The notes: generated from the sequence alone by a model not told the origin. DNA of 64,000 nt from Gammaproteobacteria bacterium (GCA_018820765.1 JAHJNN010000007.1:1-64000), one strand, 5' to 3'. Counted from the first letter of the stretch, positions 34,824 to 43,396 are shown. A program made the numbers and translations.

Positions 34824-35030
34824 GACGTTCTCCCAAATAAAGGCGGCAAGCAGAACCATCCAAAGCGCGTGAACGACTGGCAACCGGCTGTCTGCGCATA
34901 CGACGCTTCTCCCAAAGCCGCGCAGATCCTGGCATTTCCGACCCCGCCTCGCGACGGGTGTGGCTTTTCAGCACGCAGGCAGTTTCGCGCACCGATATTG
35001 CAGCAGGTGGTGTTCGCAACGCGGCGGGCA

Positions 35031-35066
35031 TGGCACGTTCGGGCCAGGGACGGGACATTCGGGCCA
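35031..35066. promoter_or_regulatory. two degenerate operator-like palindromes
   Basis: TGGCAC-GTTC-GGGCCA (35031-35046) and CGGGAC-ATTC-GGGCCA (35051-35066) are spaced 20 bp centre to centre, two helical turns, and resemble the half-sites found upstream of other exported genes here. They could serve either the leftward PEP-CTERM gene or the rightward small gene at 35144. I see nothing else in 34824-35143. Confidence 0.4.
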
Positions 35067-35143
35067 TCAAAATTTCACGCGCTGTCATACGCAGAACACC
35101 TTGAAGCGGCAGGATGGCCGTTCCGGTCAATTCAGGGGAACCC

Positions 35144-35383
35144 ATGGACACGCGAAACGAAGCACTCACCGCGCAGGCCGATCTGCTGGCGGAGGAGGCG
35201 CTGCACGAACTCGGCGATGCGCCGCCGCTCGACGAGCTGGATGAATACGCCGAACAATGCGACTACGCCGGCTGCTACCCGTGGCTGGCAGACGTCATCT
35301 GCGCGCACCCGCACGACAGCGCCATTCGTTGCGCCCTGCACGGCGGCGACGCGGCAGAGGACGACTCCGAGTTTTCATGCTGA
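35144..35383 (+). CDS. small acidic Cys-containing protein
   Basis: This 79-residue acidic protein (MDTRNEALTAQADLLAEEAL) contains five Cys in its C-terminal two thirds (QCDYAGCYPW, VICAHP, IRCAL, FSC) and no signal peptide. AGGGGA precedes the ATG at 35144, which I prefer over an in-frame Met ten codons upstream. I do not recognise a family. It is one of the few plus-strand genes in this part and is divergent from the PEP-CTERM gene at 34299-34823. Confidence 0.55.
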   Translation: MDTRNEALTAQADLLAEEALHELGDAPPLDELDEYAEQCDYAGCYPWLADVICAHPHDSAIRCALHGGDAAEDDSEFSC

Positions 35384-35451
35384 GCCGCGCAGCCCATGCG
35401 GCCCGGTCGTGAGGCTGGACGCCGTGAGGTTCATCGAAACCGCTTCCGCAC

Positions 35452-35476
35452 AAAAAAGACCCGCCGTGAGGCGGGC
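35452..35476 (-). terminator. intrinsic terminator of the 35613 PEP-CTERM gene
   Basis: GCCCGCCTCACGGCGGGT followed by six T (minus strand) lies about 140 bp past the stop of the PEP-CTERM gene. The remaining gap to 35612 has a second self-complementary stretch, TATCGCCCG/CGGGCGATG, near 35519-35538. Confidence 0.75.
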
Positions 35477-35612
35477 CAAGGATGCGCGTGAACGCATTCG
35501 GTGAAACTTTCCCCGGGTATCGCCCGGTCGGGCGATGCCGTTCAGGGGTGGCTCACGCCTCGAGGCTGGCGGCTTCGCGCGCCATTATTGGTTTCGTCGA
35601 TGAACGCATGAT

Positions 35613-36632
35613 TTATTTCGATCTGGCACGCCGGCGCGCGGCGGCAACACCGACCAGACCCAGACCGGCCAGCATCATGGCGTAGGTTTCAGCCTCGGGA
35701 ACGGCCTGGACGTACAGGCCGGACGAACTCAGCAGGTTCGCCCCTTCGGGCAATATCAGGCTGTCGTCCAGGGAGGCCAGGGCGAAATCCGCCATGCCGC
35801 CGTTCGAGCCGCTGACATTGAGCGTGGCAGTCAGCTGGAAAGCCTGATCGTAGGCAAAGATGAACTCGCCTTCGATATCCTGCGACAGCGTGGATTTTCC
35901 CTTGCCCGACAGGCTGGAGGTCTGGCTGAACAGGGTTTGGCTCTGGTCGGCTTCGCCGCACGAGTTGTACCAGTAGTAGCAATACGTGCCGGTCGAGTAG
36001 CCGATATTCAGGCTGTAGCCCGCCGATCCGTTCTTGCTCGAAGCCATCACGCCGTCCAGCACGGAAGCGAAGCTTGCCGTGCCGAGGCCGGTGCCGCCGG
36101 AAATCACGAACCAGTCGCTCCAGGTCGACGTGGCATTGGCGGAACTGCTGCCGTAGTTGTAGTAATTGCCGGCGCCATTGCTGCCCGGTACCCATTTGGT
36201 TTCCGCGCGCGCCTTGAGCTGGGCGACATCTGCCGAGGCCTCGGCGTGGTAGCCGTAGCCTTTGCGATTCAGCTCCAGTTCCACCATCGCGCCATCCGGA
36301 CTTGAATCGTATTCGCTGAAATTGCCGCTGCTGGTGCCAACCGAGTAGCTCATGCTGCCGCTCACGCTGGACGATGTCGAGGCGCTATTCAGGAGGACAG
36401 AGGGCTGGATGACGGCATAAGGATCACGCAATTCGAGTCTACCGCCGGGGGCCAGTTCGAGTCTTCCACCGGAATCCCGGATGGAGATCGATCCCGCATC
36501 CACGATACGGTCAGCGATCCCGCTACCCGTTGTAATCGTGCCTGCCTGGACGCCGGCACTGGCCATGATCAGACCCGCCATGAGCAGGGATTGACGGACA
36601 CCAACCTGTTTTGCTGCTTTCACGCGCTTCAT
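35613..36632 (-). CDS. PEP-CTERM sorting domain protein
   Basis: This 339-residue exported protein starts MKRVKAAKQVGVRQSLLMAG, with a cleavable signal peptide ending ASAGVQA. The body is rich in Ser, Gly, Tyr and Asn with short repeats (GGRLELAPGGRLEL) and a Tyr/Trp patch with one Cys pair (TGTYCYYWYNSCGE). The sorting signal is VPEAETYAMMLAGLGLVGV then ARRR. No enzymatic motif is visible; a matrix structural protein is likely. Its sorting-signal DNA is almost identical to that of the next gene, suggesting duplication or gene conversion. Confidence 0.83.
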   Translation of the reverse strand: MKRVKAAKQVGVRQSLLMAGLIMASAGVQAGTITTGSGIADRIVDAGSISIRDSGGRLELAPGGRLELRDPYAVIQPSVLLNSASTSSSVSGSMSYSVGTSSGNFSEYDSSPDGAMVELELNRKGYGYHAEASADVAQLKARAETKWVPGSNGAGNYYNYGSSSANATSTWSDWFVISGGTGLGTASFASVLDGVMASSKNGSAGYSLNIGYSTGTYCYYWYNSCGEADQSQTLFSQTSSLSGKGKSTLSQDIEGEFIFAYDQAFQLTATLNVSGSNGGMADFALASLDDSLILPEGANLLSSSGLYVQAVPEAETYAMMLAGLGLVGVAAARRRARSK

Positions 36633-36747
36633 GATTTTCCTTTATTCAAATGATACGAGAGGGTTATCGGGTACAAGGATGTCAAGCCGGCCCCACGGCC
36701 AGTCCCTTCACTGCTCTCCGCAAATTGATTGTTTTAAGGGGCAAGCT

Positions 36748-37452
36748 TTATTGTTTTAAGGCGATGCGACGGCGCGCGGCGGCAACACCGACCAGGCCCA
36801 GACCGGCCAGCATCATGGCGTAGGTTTCCGCCTCGGGAACCGGCGTCACCGCCGCCATGAACGGGGTCAGGCCGACGAACTTTTTCTCCAGGAACGCCAG
36901 CGAAGGGCTTGCGCCGGTCGAGGCCAGCAACAGGTTTTCCACCGTTACGTTGATCGCCCGGGTGCTTTCCCACATGGACAGGTTGATCGAAGCCTCCGCA
37001 GCCCAGTTGTGGGCAGACACACCCATCAGGTTGAGCGGGGAAAGCGACGCAATGGAAGCCGTGGTATCGGTCAGCGGCGACGCGATGTCGAACACGCGCA
37101 TCTGGCCGGCGACATCGGCCGTGCTGCCCAATCCAAGCAGCAGGTAGTCGCCTCGTTCGGCCAGATCCACGCTATCGAACGACCAGCCGTCATGCGCCGT
37201 CACCTTGATATTGACGGTGTCGTTGGTCAGCGCGAAACCTGCGCCATTGAGCGACGTGGCCTTGAAATCGACCGGGGTGAAATACAGCGTATCGCCCGAC
37301 ACGGCGGCCGGTCCGAACAGGCCCAGCAGCGCATCGTCGAAAGTGAAATCGATGGTATTGCCCGCCAGGGTGACGGAGGCCGCGAAAGTGGCTCCGGAGA
37401 GGGCCTGGCCCAGCAGGAAAATGCCGGCCACAAGGGTTTTCACGCGCTTCAC
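36748..37452 (-). CDS. FxDxF-like PEP-CTERM protein
   Basis: This 234-residue exported protein starts with GTG at 37452 (AAAGGAG ribosome-binding site), has a signal peptide ending GATFA, a beta-rich body and the signal VPEAETYAMMLAGLGLVGV then ARRR. The N-terminal region has TIDFTFDDALLGLFG. About 900 bp without any gene lie upstream, containing a tandem duplication and, at 38212-38227, an operator palindrome with a well-placed -10. The mRNA may therefore have a leader of about 700 nt. Confidence 0.83.
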   Translation of the reverse strand: MKRVKTLVAGIFLLGQALSGATFAASVTLAGNTIDFTFDDALLGLFGPAAVSGDTLYFTPVDFKATSLNGAGFALTNDTVNIKVTAHDGWSFDSVDLAERGDYLLLGLGSTADVAGQMRVFDIASPLTDTTASIASLSPLNLMGVSAHNWAAEASINLSMWESTRAINVTVENLLLASTGASPSLAFLEKKFVGLTPFMAAVTPVPEAETYAMMLAGLGLVGVAAARRRIALKQ

Positions 37453-37613
37453 GGATTGCTCCTTTGCTTGTCATGAGATCGGGATCGGCCGCCGGACACC
37501 GTCGTCCGCGACATCACGCCCATCTCCAATCGAAACTTCAAAAACAGCTCAGCCGCAAGCTGCCTGTCCAGGCGCAAAACGCCCATGCAAACAAAACTCA
37601 GCGCACGCCGGAG

Positions 37614-37814
37614 GAATCTGCAGAAAACACGCAGCGCCTTAACGGCGTGCGCATGAGATATCGCTGGGCAATCGCCCGGCGAAACAGAAAAGGTCGGGGC
37701 ATGGGAGATACCCCTTCCAGGCGTCAAACCATCGACGCAGACTGCTATTCACGCGCACTGCCTGCTACTTTATTTTGTGCAGCTTGTCGGGCCGGGTTGC
37801 CGGTTCTATCGTCC
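37614..37814 (-). repeat. tandem intergenic unit 1 (candidate structured RNA)
   Basis: It shares with unit 2 (37925-38137) blocks such as CGGCGTGCGCATG, GATATCG, CACGCGCACTGC, a CTTTATT block and GTCC. On the minus strand it contains the hairpin TCGCCGGGC-GATT-GCCCAGCGA. I see no convincing protein frame in 37453-38351. Confidence 0.5.
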
Positions 37815-37924
37815 AGCCTGCCCCGCCCTGCTGCTTTATAACCACTTGTTATTCGCCTTGCGGCGAGATTCTTCCTGCCCGTATTCCGAGATGGCCGAAA
37901 CCAGCCCCAGGCGCGCGTCGAAAC

Positions 37925-38137
37925 GAAATCTGCAATAGGCAATGCCGCGCAGCACCGTCTCGGCGTGCGCATGGGATATCGTTGAAAAAAATCCAACGAT
38001 CACAGGACATGACAAACCCTGGGAGGGCGTTTGTCCGGACATCGAAACAACCGATGCCCACTGCTTTTCACGCGCACTGCTTGTTGCTTTATTGTGTACA
38101 GCTATTGTTTTGTCGCGGACCTTCGAATCTGTTGTCC
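37925..38137 (-). repeat. tandem intergenic unit 2 (candidate structured RNA)
   Basis: This is a diverged copy of unit 1, about 310 bp to its right. The hairpin equivalent to that of unit 1 is ATCGTTG..CAACGAT: the stem is kept while its bases differ, which points to an RNA structure. It lies just downstream of the 38162-38227 promoter/operator. Confidence 0.5.
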
Positions 38138-38161
38138 GAATGGCTTCCTCGACTGTGGTGA

Positions 38162-38227
38162 ATCTTAACGGGCCAATATTTCAGGGCTTCGTGTTGAAGT
38201 GCGGCCTGCGATGAGCCTATCGGCTCA
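38162..38227 (-). promoter_or_regulatory. operator palindrome and -10 for a leftward transcript
   Basis: TGAGCC-TATC-GGCTCA (38212-38227) has TAAGAT (38162-38167, minus strand) centred exactly 55 bp away, the same geometry as at 15.2, 30.2, 39.9 and 45.3 kb. The transcript would run through the tandem units toward the 37452 gene. Confidence 0.55.
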
Positions 38228-38258
38228 TGTAACGGTGAGCCTGCGATCAGGCAAGGCG
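38202..38258. repeat. 57-bp perfect direct repeat, copy 1
   Basis: Identical over 57 bp to 40162-40218. It contains the operator palindrome and ends GATCAGGCAAGGCG. Confidence 0.85.
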
Positions 38259-38295
38259 GCTCGGCCGAGCCGGATACTGCCCGGGGCCTGGCGCA

Positions 38296-38327
38296 TAAAA
38301 AACGGGCGGCCCGAAGGCCGCCCGTTT
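38296..38327 (-). terminator. intrinsic terminator of the PhoX-like gene
   Basis: The stem CGGGCGGCC-TTCG-GGCCGCCCG is followed leftward by T6. Terminator and adjacent gene end are duplicated at 44070-44150. Confidence 0.85.
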
Positions 38328-38351
38328 CGTTTACTGCTTACCGCTTGCTGC

Positions 38352-39776
38352 TTACTTCACCGACCTGCGACGTGCAGCGGCAAAGCCGACCAGGCCAAGA
38401 CCAGCCAGCATCATGGCGTAAGTTTCAGCTTCGGGAACGGGAACGGCAGTGATCATCATGGTGCGATCCACACCGCCGGTGGGATGCTGGATGTTCACAT
38501 AAGCCTTGTTCGGGTCGGTCGGGTCGAAGAACAGACCGGAGAACTCGGAGCCCGGGGTGCCATTGGACGCCCAACGAGCGACGCCTTCGCCGGCATCGAG
38601 CAGATCGCCGTCGTGGTTGATGTCCTTGGCGAACCAGATGTCGTCGTCGACGCCGCCATTGCGGTCTTCGATGATGTAGACGTTGCCTTCGCTATCGATG
38701 GCGATGTTGTCAGGGTTGGTGAAGGCGGCGCTGCCCACAGCCAGACCCGTTGCCAGATCGATGGTGTTCGCGTTGGCGAACACGCTCATCTCGCCGGTCG
38801 TCAGGTTCGTCAGGTAGACCTCATTGGTTCCGGTGGTGGCCACGAAAATCGCCTCATCCCCGTTGGCCAGGTTCGCGATGTCCATGTCTTCCGGACGATT
38901 GTAGGCAGTGCTGGCAATCGCGTCCTGACCCTGGCGACCATCGACGGCGCCGGTAGAAGTCAGATTGACCCCTGCAAGCGCAGCGCCATTGGCGTCGGTA
39001 ATCGCAGCCCAGGTATAAGCACCCGTAGCGTTGCTGTTAGCGCCTGCACCCACCTTCAGTGCGAAGGTCTGACCTGCGGCGAAGTAGTCATCGCCGTTGG
39101 TAGCGTTGGCATTGGCCGAGGTGTACTTGTAAATGCCGCCACCGTTCAATTCGTCGATGAAATAAAGATTCTTGTTGCTGTCGAAAACCAGGCCTTCGTG
39201 CGAAACGCGCGGAATGATGCTGCGCTCGACGAAGTTGATGGAACCGACCGCAGCCGTCGGATTGGTGATCTCGAACAAACGGCCTTTGGTGTTGCTGGCG
39301 CTGGCGGCAGTGGAGCTGAAGCTTTCTTCAGCCGTCAGGTAGCTGCCCCACGGGGTCCAACGCGAAGCGTCACCGGCAGTGAAGCCAAGTGTGCCTGGTG
39401 CGACGATGGTCTTGGTGGCGAAGCCATTCAGCAAGTCGATGCGCTGCACGCCCGCTGCGGGATTGGTTGCATCGAACTGCTCGAAAGGCATGAACAGGTA
39501 ACGATTAGCGTCCGGGCCAGAGGTGTTCATGGCGATCATGTCCCAGTTGCCGGGGTTGGCTTCGCCCAGAGCGAGCTGGTTGGTGCGGTCAGCGATTGAT
39601 ACCTGGCTGAAGTTGGGGCTGGACAGCGTGATGGGCGTTGCCGGAGTTGCCGTCGCGCCGGCGGAGGCAGCGAGCGGGGTGAAGATGGCGAAATTGGTGC
39701 TGGCTGCCTGAGCACCACCGGCGATCGTGACGAGCACGGCAGACAGCAGTACGTTGAGTGGCTTGCGTGCAAACAT
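38352..39776 (-). CDS. PhoX/DUF839-like PEP-CTERM protein
   Basis: This 474-residue exported protein has a signal peptide (MFARKPLNVLLSAVLVTIAG to GGAQA). The body matches the PhoX/DUF839 beta-propeller family: SRWTPWGSYLTAEES, VSHEGLVFDSNKNLYFIDE, RPEDMDI and NPDNIAIDSEGNVYIIEDRN. PhoX enzymes are Ca/Fe-dependent alkaline phosphatases; whether this protein keeps the cofactor ligands cannot be judged here. It ends with VPEAETYAMMLAGLGLVGF then AARRR. GGGAGG precedes the ATG at 39776. The operator and -10 lie 70-134 bp upstream and the terminator follows at 38296. Confidence 0.85.
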   Translation of the reverse strand: MFARKPLNVLLSAVLVTIAGGAQAASTNFAIFTPLAASAGATATPATPITLSSPNFSQVSIADRTNQLALGEANPGNWDMIAMNTSGPDANRYLFMPFEQFDATNPAAGVQRIDLLNGFATKTIVAPGTLGFTAGDASRWTPWGSYLTAEESFSSTAASASNTKGRLFEITNPTAAVGSINFVERSIIPRVSHEGLVFDSNKNLYFIDELNGGGIYKYTSANANATNGDDYFAAGQTFALKVGAGANSNATGAYTWAAITDANGAALAGVNLTSTGAVDGRQGQDAIASTAYNRPEDMDIANLANGDEAIFVATTGTNEVYLTNLTTGEMSVFANANTIDLATGLAVGSAAFTNPDNIAIDSEGNVYIIEDRNGGVDDDIWFAKDINHDGDLLDAGEGVARWASNGTPGSEFSGLFFDPTDPNKAYVNIQHPTGGVDRTMMITAVPVPEAETYAMMLAGLGLVGFAAARRRSVK

Positions 39777-39844
39777 GGAAAACCTCCCTGGTAGATTTTG
39801 AGCGGAATATTCGTGATTGCCGGCCGGGCCAGTAATCACGAACG

Positions 39845-39910
39845 AATATATTCATCGCCTGTTACATCTCGTCCGAGTCGAGCCAGGGCGAAAATGAGCC
39901 AATTGGAGCC
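39845..39910 (-). promoter_or_regulatory. operator palindrome and -10 of the PhoX-like gene
   Basis: TGAGCC-AATT-GGAGCC (39895-39910, one arm imperfect) has TATATT (39845-39850, minus strand) centred 55 bp away. The leader then contains an inverted repeat around 39808-39852 (AATATTCGTGATT and its complement). Confidence 0.55.
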
Positions 39911-39952
39911 TGGACCACGTGCACATGGCTGGCCGATGCCCAGTTTTGAGTC

Positions 39953-40014
39953 GTCACACCGGCGGAGGCCTGTGTCCAGTTGAATCGCTGGATACCGGCC
40001 TCCGCCGGCATGAC
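39953..40014. repeat. REP-like hairpin repeat
   Basis: GTCACACCGGCGGAGGCC..CCAG and CTGGATACCGGCCTCCGCC..GAC form a long imperfect stem with an 8-nt loop. CTGGATxCCGGCxTxxGCCGGxATGAC-type repeats are common between proteobacterial genes. Confidence 0.65.
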
Positions 40015-40050
40015 GAATGATGACTGCGACTTGAATCCTGCTTTTCGAAA

Positions 40051-40170
40051 CACACCGGCGCGCGGCCGGCGACCCTGCTCACCGCGGGAACAAATTAGCC
40101 TTCACGATATGCGGTTCGACGCGGAACACGTTGGGGATCACGCCGGCGGCCCTGCGCGCGTCGGCCTGCG
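40051..40170 (-). pseudogene. internally deleted fragment of the metallophosphatase gene
   Basis: 40051-40134 matches 44147-44230 (3' end of the metallophosphatase, encoding VFRVEPHIVKANLFPR). 40137-40170 matches 44509-44542 from inside the same gene, so 278 bp are missing between the two blocks. The fragment joins directly onto the 57-bp repeat copy. It is non-functional and lies between the PhoX-like gene and the subtilase. Confidence 0.8.
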
Positions 40171-40218
40171 ATGAGCCTATCGGCTCATGTAACGGTGAGC
40201 CTGCGATCAGGCAAGGCG
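40162..40218. repeat. 57-bp perfect direct repeat, copy 2
   Basis: Same 57 bp as 38202-38258, including the operator palindrome (40172-40187). There is no -10 at the expected 55-bp distance, because the copy ends in the gene fragment. Its right end supplies the stop codon and last codons of the subtilase. Confidence 0.85.
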
Positions 40219-42591
40219 TCGCCGCATCGCCGCGAGCAGGCCTGCGCCGAGCAGCAGCAGCGCCCACGGTGGCATCGGCACATCGCCGTCGTTACCGCCC
40301 TCGCTGATCGCCGCCACGCTGAAGGTCTGCATCGCCGAGGGCGCGGCGCTGTACTGGCTGTCGCCCGGCTGGGTGGCTTCGAGCGTGCAGAGCCCCGCCG
40401 TCAATAGCGTGACGGTATTGCTGCTGGCGCCGCACACCGCGGGCGTCAGCGAAGCGATGCCCACCGGCAATCCGGAACTGGCGGTGCCGGTCACGCCGAA
40501 CGGCGCGGCCCCCAGCGTTTGCCCGGCAACGGCGGCAAAACTGATGGTTTGCGCGAGCAGGGTGACGTTGAAGCTCCGCGTGACTGTGGGGGCGGCGGCA
40601 TAGCCGGCGTTGCCGGCCTGGTTTGCCGCGATCGTGCAGATGCCGCCGGCGATCGAACTGACCACGTCGCCCGCAACCGTGCATACCGTTTGCGTCTGGC
40701 TGCTGAACGTCACCGCCAAACCCGAACTGGCCGTGGCGCTCAGGCTGAAGGCCGAGTTCACCGGCATGTCGCCGATGGGATTGAACGCAATGCTCTGCGC
40801 CTGCTGCAGCGTCCAGGCGAGCTGGACCGCGCCGCTCGCTGCCGACTTGCCGTCGACCGCGATGCGGTAGGTCGTCCCCGCCGTGGCCGCGAAGCTCAGG
40901 CCGCTGGCGCTGCCCGCCGAGCCGTCGTTGTCGTTCGAGGCGGCCTCGGCCAGCACCGCAACGCCGCTGCCGGTATACACCGCCAGCACGGTATCGAAGC
41001 CGCTGCCGTGCGTATCGAAGCTGGCCGTGCCGGATGCCGCCGGCGTCCACTGCCACCACACCGATTTGCCGCCGCTGGTTGCCGCGTGAGCGGGTTCGCC
41101 CGCCTCCAGCGTCGCATTCAGGTTCCAGCCCGCGGCGATGCCGCTGGTGCCATCCAGCACCACGGCCTGGGCGAATGCATCGTTGAGCGGCGCCCCCTGG
41201 GCGGCGAGCAGATCGACGCGCGGCTTGACGATGCCGTTGCGCGCATCCGTGACCGGTTTTCCGCTCGCGGTGAGGCGGCTCAATCGGCCAGCGGCGGTAT
41301 CGCCCGGGAACGCCTGCGCCAGCACCGCGACCGCGCCGGTGACCACGGGCGCCGACAGCGAGGTGCCCGCGACGGTGGCACCGGTCACCGTGGTCAGCGC
41401 GCCAGGCGCGAGCAGCGTCAGAAAGCTGGCGCTATTGGAAAAGCACGTCACCTTGTCGGCTGCCGTCACGCTGTCGGTGCAATCCGGCTCCGGACCGGTC
41501 CAGGTGAGCCCGCCCACGTTGGCGTCGTAGACCGCGCCGACCGACACCGCTTCCGGCGTGCAGGCCGGGTTGGCGATGCCGTCGGAAAAGCCGTCGTTGC
41601 CGCTGGACACGACGCTCAGCATGCCGGCATTGCGGGCGTCGATGATCGGTTGCCGGTAGGGGTTGCTGAAGTTGCTGCTGCACGCGGCGGTGTATTTGAC
41701 CCCGTTGCCCAGGCTCATGTTGATGGCCACGATGTTGTAGAGCGCGCGGTTGGCGATGGCCCAGTCGATGCCGCCGATGACGTCGACGCTGCTGGCCGAG
41801 TTGCTGTCGAACACGTCGATCGCGACGATGCCCGCGCCGGGCGCGACCGCCGTTGCGGTGCCCGCCACCCAGGTGCCATGGCCGTGGGCATCGCGGGCAT
41901 TGTCCTCGGGCGCGGTATCGAGCGCCACCACCACGCGGCAGCCTGCGGGCACGCCGGGTGCGGTGCAGGATCCGAATTCGCTGCGGGTGTAATCGACGCC
42001 GGTATCGAGCACCGCCACCGTGGCGCCGCTGCCGGTGCGGCCCATGATCTGATTGACCAGGGGCTGGCCGATCAGCGGCAGCGTTTCGACCAGATGCGGA
42101 TACAGCTTGGTGTCCTCGAACACCGCCGTCACCTCCCCGCGCGCCAGCAGCCGCAGCAGCGCCCCGGCATCGCGGAAGCGCAGGAAAGCCATGGGGATGT
42201 GCCGGTAGTCCCGGCGCAGTTCCGTATCCAGAGCAGGCAATGCCGACAGTGCCCGCGCCTTGAGCGCGCGATAGCGTTCGGCGCGCAGCGCGGTCGCCGC
42301 CGCATCCTCCGCCCTGAGCGCGCGCTGGCTCAGATGGCGCTCGAGCTCGGTATCGATCGCGGCATCCCCGAACAGCACGAGCAATTCGCGCACCTCGCCC
42401 GCCTGCACCTTGCGCCAGGTCTCCGGCGCGATCTTGTCCGCGACCGCAGCCGGAACCGCGAGCGCTTCGACACCCGCCTGCGCCTGCCGGTATGGCATGA
42501 GCGTTATCGATGCGAGCGCCAGCAGGAAGACGAAACGGAACAGGCCTGCAGCCAGGCCCGTCCGCTTATCCAAAAAAGTGCGCGCATCCAT
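40207..42591 (-). CDS. S8 subtilisin-like protease with XrtH-type C-terminal tail
   Basis: This 794-residue exported protease has a signal sequence (about 13-40) and a propeptide-like helical region to about 170. The catalytic residues are D196 (AVLDTGVD), H238 (GHGTWVAG) and S411 (GTSLSAP), with the oxyanion Asn in SSGNDG. After the protease come a pre-peptidase C-like beta domain (about 475-585) and two similar Ig-like repeats each with a Cys pair (about 590-760). The tail VPMPPWALLLLGAGLLAAMRRR is a short P-P-W motif, hydrophobic helix and Arg cluster. It is not a PEP-CTERM signal but resembles the IPTLxxW class sorted by exosortase H, which is encoded next door. The last codons overlap the 57-bp repeat. 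Confidence 0.88.
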   Translation of the reverse strand: MDARTFLDKRTGLAAGLFRFVFLLALASITLMPYRQAQAGVEALAVPAAVADKIAPETWRKVQAGEVRELLVLFGDAAIDTELERHLSQRALRAEDAAATALRAERYRALKARALSALPALDTELRRDYRHIPMAFLRFRDAGALLRLLARGEVTAVFEDTKLYPHLVETLPLIGQPLVNQIMGRTGSGATVAVLDTGVDYTRSEFGSCTAPGVPAGCRVVVALDTAPEDNARDAHGHGTWVAGTATAVAPGAGIVAIDVFDSNSASSVDVIGGIDWAIANRALYNIVAINMSLGNGVKYTAACSSNFSNPYRQPIIDARNAGMLSVVSSGNDGFSDGIANPACTPEAVSVGAVYDANVGGLTWTGPEPDCTDSVTAADKVTCFSNSASFLTLLAPGALTTVTGATVAGTSLSAPVVTGAVAVLAQAFPGDTAAGRLSRLTASGKPVTDARNGIVKPRVDLLAAQGAPLNDAFAQAVVLDGTSGIAAGWNLNATLEAGEPAHAATSGGKSVWWQWTPAASGTASFDTHGSGFDTVLAVYTGSGVAVLAEAASNDNDGSAGSASGLSFAATAGTTYRIAVDGKSAASGAVQLAWTLQQAQSIAFNPIGDMPVNSAFSLSATASSGLAVTFSSQTQTVCTVAGDVVSSIAGGICTIAANQAGNAGYAAAPTVTRSFNVTLLAQTISFAAVAGQTLGAAPFGVTGTASSGLPVGIASLTPAVCGASSNTVTLLTAGLCTLEATQPGDSQYSAAPSAMQTFSVAAISEGGNDGDVPMPPWALLLLGAGLLAAMRRRLA

Positions 42592-42675
42592 CCGGCCGCA
42601 GGCTAACCGGCTTGCATGACAGCCATGCGTCCTGCGGCATAAGCCGGCCAAGCTTAGGGTAACGCTGATTTATTC

Positions 42676-42764
42676 CGTCATCGCGAGGAGCGTAGCGACG
42701 TGGCGATCCAGAGTTCGTTGATTGCGCTGACTTTCTGGATTGCTTCGCTTCGCTCGCAATGACG
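42676..42764. repeat. REP-like palindromic intergenic repeat
   Basis: CGTCATCGCGAGGAGCGTAG..GCGATCCAG and CTGGATTGCTTCGCTTCGCT..ATGACG form a long stem-loop. This CGTCATTGCGAG..CAATCCAG type is widespread between genes in many bacteria. Confidence 0.8.
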
Positions 42765-42790
42765 AGAATAGGGACTTGTTCAGGATTTCC

Positions 42791-43396
42791 TTAGCTACGG
42801 CGGGATTCGAACGACTTGTGCAGCAATGCTGCCGCGAAAGCTAGCGCGAGGCTCAACGCAAAACGCCCGCCCCCGTCCATCACCCGCGTCCAGTCGACCC
42901 GCAGCGAGGCCGCGTCCGCTGCGGGATCGAGCGAGTAGCTCAGCAAGTCGCCGATCGAGCTGGCCAGCACCAGCGGGACATCGAGTGCTTCTAGCACGAG
43001 CAGGCAGGGCAGGCTCAGCAGCAGCCTCAGCAGCCGCGCACGCCAGTGCGGGAGCGGCCAGACCAGTGCCGCCGCCACCAGCACGACCGGATGGATGAGC
43101 GCGACATACAGGGGCGTCGAGGCATGCACCGTCAGACCGGCAGGCAGGATCTGTCCCCCCACCAGCATCGCGCGTTCGGCGATCACCTGGGTATCGAACA
43201 CATATTCATGGCCGAGTGCGATGCCCAGGTAAACCACCCCGAAATCCGGCAGTACCCAATCCAGAATGCGCTCGTACAGGGGTAGCCAGAAATGGGCGTA
43301 ATGCCAGCCCCACGCCCATGCCGCCCAGAGCAGAAAAGGCAGCCAGATCAGCAGGCGCAGGACGATGCCAGGCACGATGCTTCGCCCGTCATTCAT
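42791..43396 (-). CDS. exosortase H-associated membrane protein
   Basis: This 201-residue protein has four or five hydrophobic segments (about 8-28, 48-62, 90-115, 122-150, 178-195) and no catalytic motif. Its ATG overlaps the xrtH stop (ATGA), the usual placement of the accessory membrane protein that accompanies exosortase H. Its biochemical role is unknown; the co-occurrence suggests it assists XrtH in the inner membrane. Confidence 0.8.
   Translation of the reverse strand: MNDGRSIVPGIVLRLLIWLPFLLWAAWAWGWHYAHFWLPLYERILDWVLPDFGVVYLGIALGHEYVFDTQVIAERAMLVGGQILPAGLTVHASTPLYVALIHPVVLVAAALVWPLPHWRARLLRLLLSLPCLLVLEALDVPLVLASSIGDLLSYSLDPAADAASLRVDWTRVMDGGGRFALSLALAFAAALLHKSFESRRS

Noticed and set aside
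37449-38061. Small minus-strand frames across the tandem units, sharing ISHAHA and CRF
   Set aside because: Similarity follows the DNA duplication; frames shift between units and lack ribosome-binding sites, so a protein is not supported.
40519-42606. A 695-codon plus-strand frame opposite the subtilase
   Set aside because: The minus strand has the complete catalytic triad and signal peptide; the plus frame is a shadow.
42655-42790. Possible small RNA gene
   Set aside because: The stem-loop matches a common REP-like intergenic palindrome; no promoter or terminator seen.
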